In this document: positions 15,184 through 16,624 of the stretch, piece by piece
How positions within the stretch are numbered: position 1 is the first letter of the stretch
How the letters are laid out: each line of letters starts with the position of its first letter
Assembly (NCBI GenBank): GCA_007128675.1
Contig: SKWY01000115.1
Coordinates: 1-16,624, forward strand
From: Deltaproteobacteria bacterium
GTDB lineage: Bacteria > Myxococcota > Myxococcia > SLRQ01
Direction of reading: 5' to 3'
Length of the DNA: 16,624 bases
Position numbers and translations under genes: made by a program
Notes under the pieces: generated by a model
What the model saw: only the letters and a program-made list of their open reading frames with translations
Databases searched by the model: none
Told to the model about the DNA's origin: nothing

Positions 15184-16233
15184 CTAGCGCAGGAAGCGCT
15201 CGTGAAACGAGCCTCGTGGCTCCTCCAGGGGCGCTCCCGCGGCCAGTCGCTCCAACAGTCCGTCCAGCGCGGCTTGCATCTGGACGCGCTGATTCCTGAC
15301 CGCCACGCGGGTGGCCGATACGGCGGTGGCTCCAGCTCCACTAGCTCCGGCGAGTATGGACAGTTCCACCGGCAAGCCCAACAGCGTCAGAATAACGGCT
15401 CCGGCGGGCGTGACGATTATGGTGCTGCCTATGGACCAGCCGGTGGCGCGCTCTCGGCGCAGGTTGCCTATGTCCGCCGTGAGAGTGACCAGCGAGGAGT
15501 CTTCATCCAGCGCCGCGACCGATAGTGTCAGCTCCTGAGCTTTCGAGAGGATGTAGGCTCTCCGGCCGAGGTTGAGGCCGCGCTGTATCTTCGTCGCAAG
15601 TCCGGTGGCCGGTACCCATACAGAGTTGCCGGGGCTTCTTCGGACCTCGGCAAGGCACTCCTTGTCGCCAAGGTGCCCTTCGAGCAGTCGTTGCACCTCG
15701 GCGGCAGGCTTCTCGATGGGCCGGCTGGATCTTACGTACCTGGTTCCGAAGAGTCGTCTCGAAAGACCTGTTTCGGTTCTTTTTTTGGGGCGTGCCCGGT
15801 GGGCTCGGACTTCGAGCATTGCTTGGCGCACGTTCGAGGCATCCAGACCGAGTTCCTCTCCGATCCGAATGATGTCGTCGTCGCTCAGGCCTTGCTCATC
15901 GGCACTGCTCTTGCCCGAGCGAGCCATTTGAAGCTTGGTGGCTCGCCTTATTACGCGCTCCACGGTGGCGACGTCCGAGATGGGCATGATGCTGGTCTGC
16001 TTCTCGCCTGTGCCATGATCGCTGTCGGCCGTAACTCCCTCGCGTTGTTCCTGCTCCGTGCTCGAGGTTCTATTCTTGGGTGCGTCCTTTGCGCCGCTTC
16101 GAGTCTTGTTGGGAGGGCGGCCGCCAATGCCCGGGGAATGGGAGCGTGTCGATGACACGCCTCCGTTTGATTGCTCGTGTTCCCTCTCGTCCTTGGAGAC
16201 ATCTTCGGGTGGGCGCTGGCGCGAGTCGGTCAT
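15184..16233 (-). CDS. uncharacterised two-TM protein with hydrophilic N terminus
   Basis: A 349-residue protein of unknown function. Residues 1-80 are disordered-looking and rich in Ser, Arg, Lys, Glu and Pro. Residues 115-145 (LSDDDIIRIGEELGLDASNV plus a following helix) form a short helix-turn-helix-like motif of the type seen at the front of many uncharacterised bacterial membrane proteins. A mixed alpha/beta region (about 155-262, SRPIEKPAAEVQRLLEGHLG onward) follows. Two adjacent hydrophobic segments (about 264-287 and 288-312) form a probable hairpin in the membrane, then an amphipathic tail. ATG 16233 was chosen because TTTAGGTG precedes it at good distance; the GTG at 16254 is less likely. 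It is followed by the tandem LOG gene after 33 bases and may share its transcript. Confidence 0.85.
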   Translation of the reverse strand: MTDSRQRPPEDVSKDEREHEQSNGGVSSTRSHSPGIGGRPPNKTRSGAKDAPKNRTSSTEQEQREGVTADSDHGTGEKQTSIMPISDVATVERVIRRATKLQMARSGKSSADEQGLSDDDIIRIGEELGLDASNVRQAMLEVRAHRARPKKRTETGLSRRLFGTRYVRSSRPIEKPAAEVQRLLEGHLGDKECLAEVRRSPGNSVWVPATGLATKIQRGLNLGRRAYILSKAQELTLSVAALDEDSSLVTLTADIGNLRRERATGWSIGSTIIVTPAGAVILTLLGLPVELSILAGASGAGATAVSATRVAVRNQRVQMQAALDGLLERLAAGAPLEEPRGSFHERFLR

Positions 16234-16319
16234 CGCACCTAAACATAGCGCCACCTAGTCTCGGAGGCACCATCATTGTGGAGGTCGTGTCGGAGGGTAC
16301 GGCAAAGGAGCCCGACGCG

Positions 16320-16624
16320 TCAGGCGCCGCCTTGTCCAGCGGCATTGACGAGCAGCTGCAAGAGAGCCACGGCTCCGAAGAGCAAGATCACGACCGCGAT
16401 TGTGGGGCCGAGCGGCAGACGGTAGGTATCTTCTGGGTGAAGCTCGGGAGCTACGTTCGCGGCGCCGACCTCGCGCCTTCCGAAGATGCCGCGACCCATG
16501 ACGCGCTCGGCGACCGAGAGGGGGTTCTGTATCAGAATGTGGCCTGTGATAACGAGCCTGCTCGCCCTCGCCCCGATTAGCTCCTGCCCTCGCACAATGG
16601 CTCTGGAGAGCTTCAGGCCGGCGA
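16320..16624 (-). CDS. C-terminal part of an unrecognised tail-anchored protein (partial)
   Basis: The minus-strand frame is open from the right edge to TGA at 16320-16322, giving the last ~100 residues of a protein whose start is outside the window. The GTG at 16595 is internal rather than a start, since the frame stays open beyond it. The visible part has a helical region (RAIVRGQELIGARASRLVI), a Gly/Arg-rich stretch (VMGRGIFGRREVGA), and one hydrophobic segment near the end (PTIAVVILLFGAVALLQLLV) followed by about eight polar/small residues. The protein is therefore probably anchored by its C terminus. No family is recognised. It lies 86 bases upstream of the two-TM gene on the same strand. 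Confidence 0.75.
   Translation of the reverse strand, partial: AGLKLSRAIVRGQELIGARASRLVITGHILIQNPLSVAERVMGRGIFGRREVGAANVAPELHPEDTYRLPLGPTIAVVILLFGAVALLQLLVNAAGQGGA

Overview
This 16.6 kb window is densely coded, GC-rich DNA from a bacterium that most likely has an outer membrane. The evidence is RecJ, a PlsB-type glycerol-3-phosphate acyltransferase, a lipobox lipoprotein and a signal-peptide beta-barrel-like protein ending in Phe. I cannot name the phylum from sequence alone. The style recalls Myxococcota-, Gemmatimonadota- or Eisenbacteria-like lineages, but that is only an impression. The window is ordinary chromosome: I see no transposase, integrase, CRISPR array, tRNA or rRNA.

The most unusual content is at 1253-6153 on the minus strand. 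It is a tight gatE-gatD-glutamine synthetase block. GatDE is the two-subunit Glu-tRNA(Gln) amidotransferase regarded as the archaeal route to Gln-tRNA(Gln). Here it sits among bacterial genes, with a 4-base gatE/gatD stop/start overlap. Forty-five bases further on is a type I-like glutamine synthetase that keeps its catalytic motifs but appears to lack the adenylylation-site tyrosine. An attractive reading is that the synthetase makes the glutamine that GatD hydrolyses to supply ammonia to GatE. The last ~87 bp of the synthetase gene are duplicated as a decayed copy just downstream.

Left end (1-1067, minus): a signal-peptide protein, then a 63-residue two-TM PLDNc-type protein, then the start of an ABC transporter ATPase. 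The last two resemble the yxlE-yxlF pair of Bacillus.

Middle: a ~500 bp divergent intergenic region (6154-6649) with short repeats, a palindrome and a hairpin. It separates gatE from a plus-strand pair, a CxxC zinc-ribbon-like protein (6650-7066) and recJ (7078-8883). recJ converges on, and overlaps by 8 bases, a minus-strand lipoprotein gene (8876-10546).

Right end (minus): plsB (10660-13512), a protein with two tandem LOG/lysine-decarboxylase-like domains (13678-15150), an uncharacterised two-TM protein with a long hydrophilic N terminus (15184-16233), and the C terminus of an unrecognised tail-anchored protein running off the edge (16320-16624).
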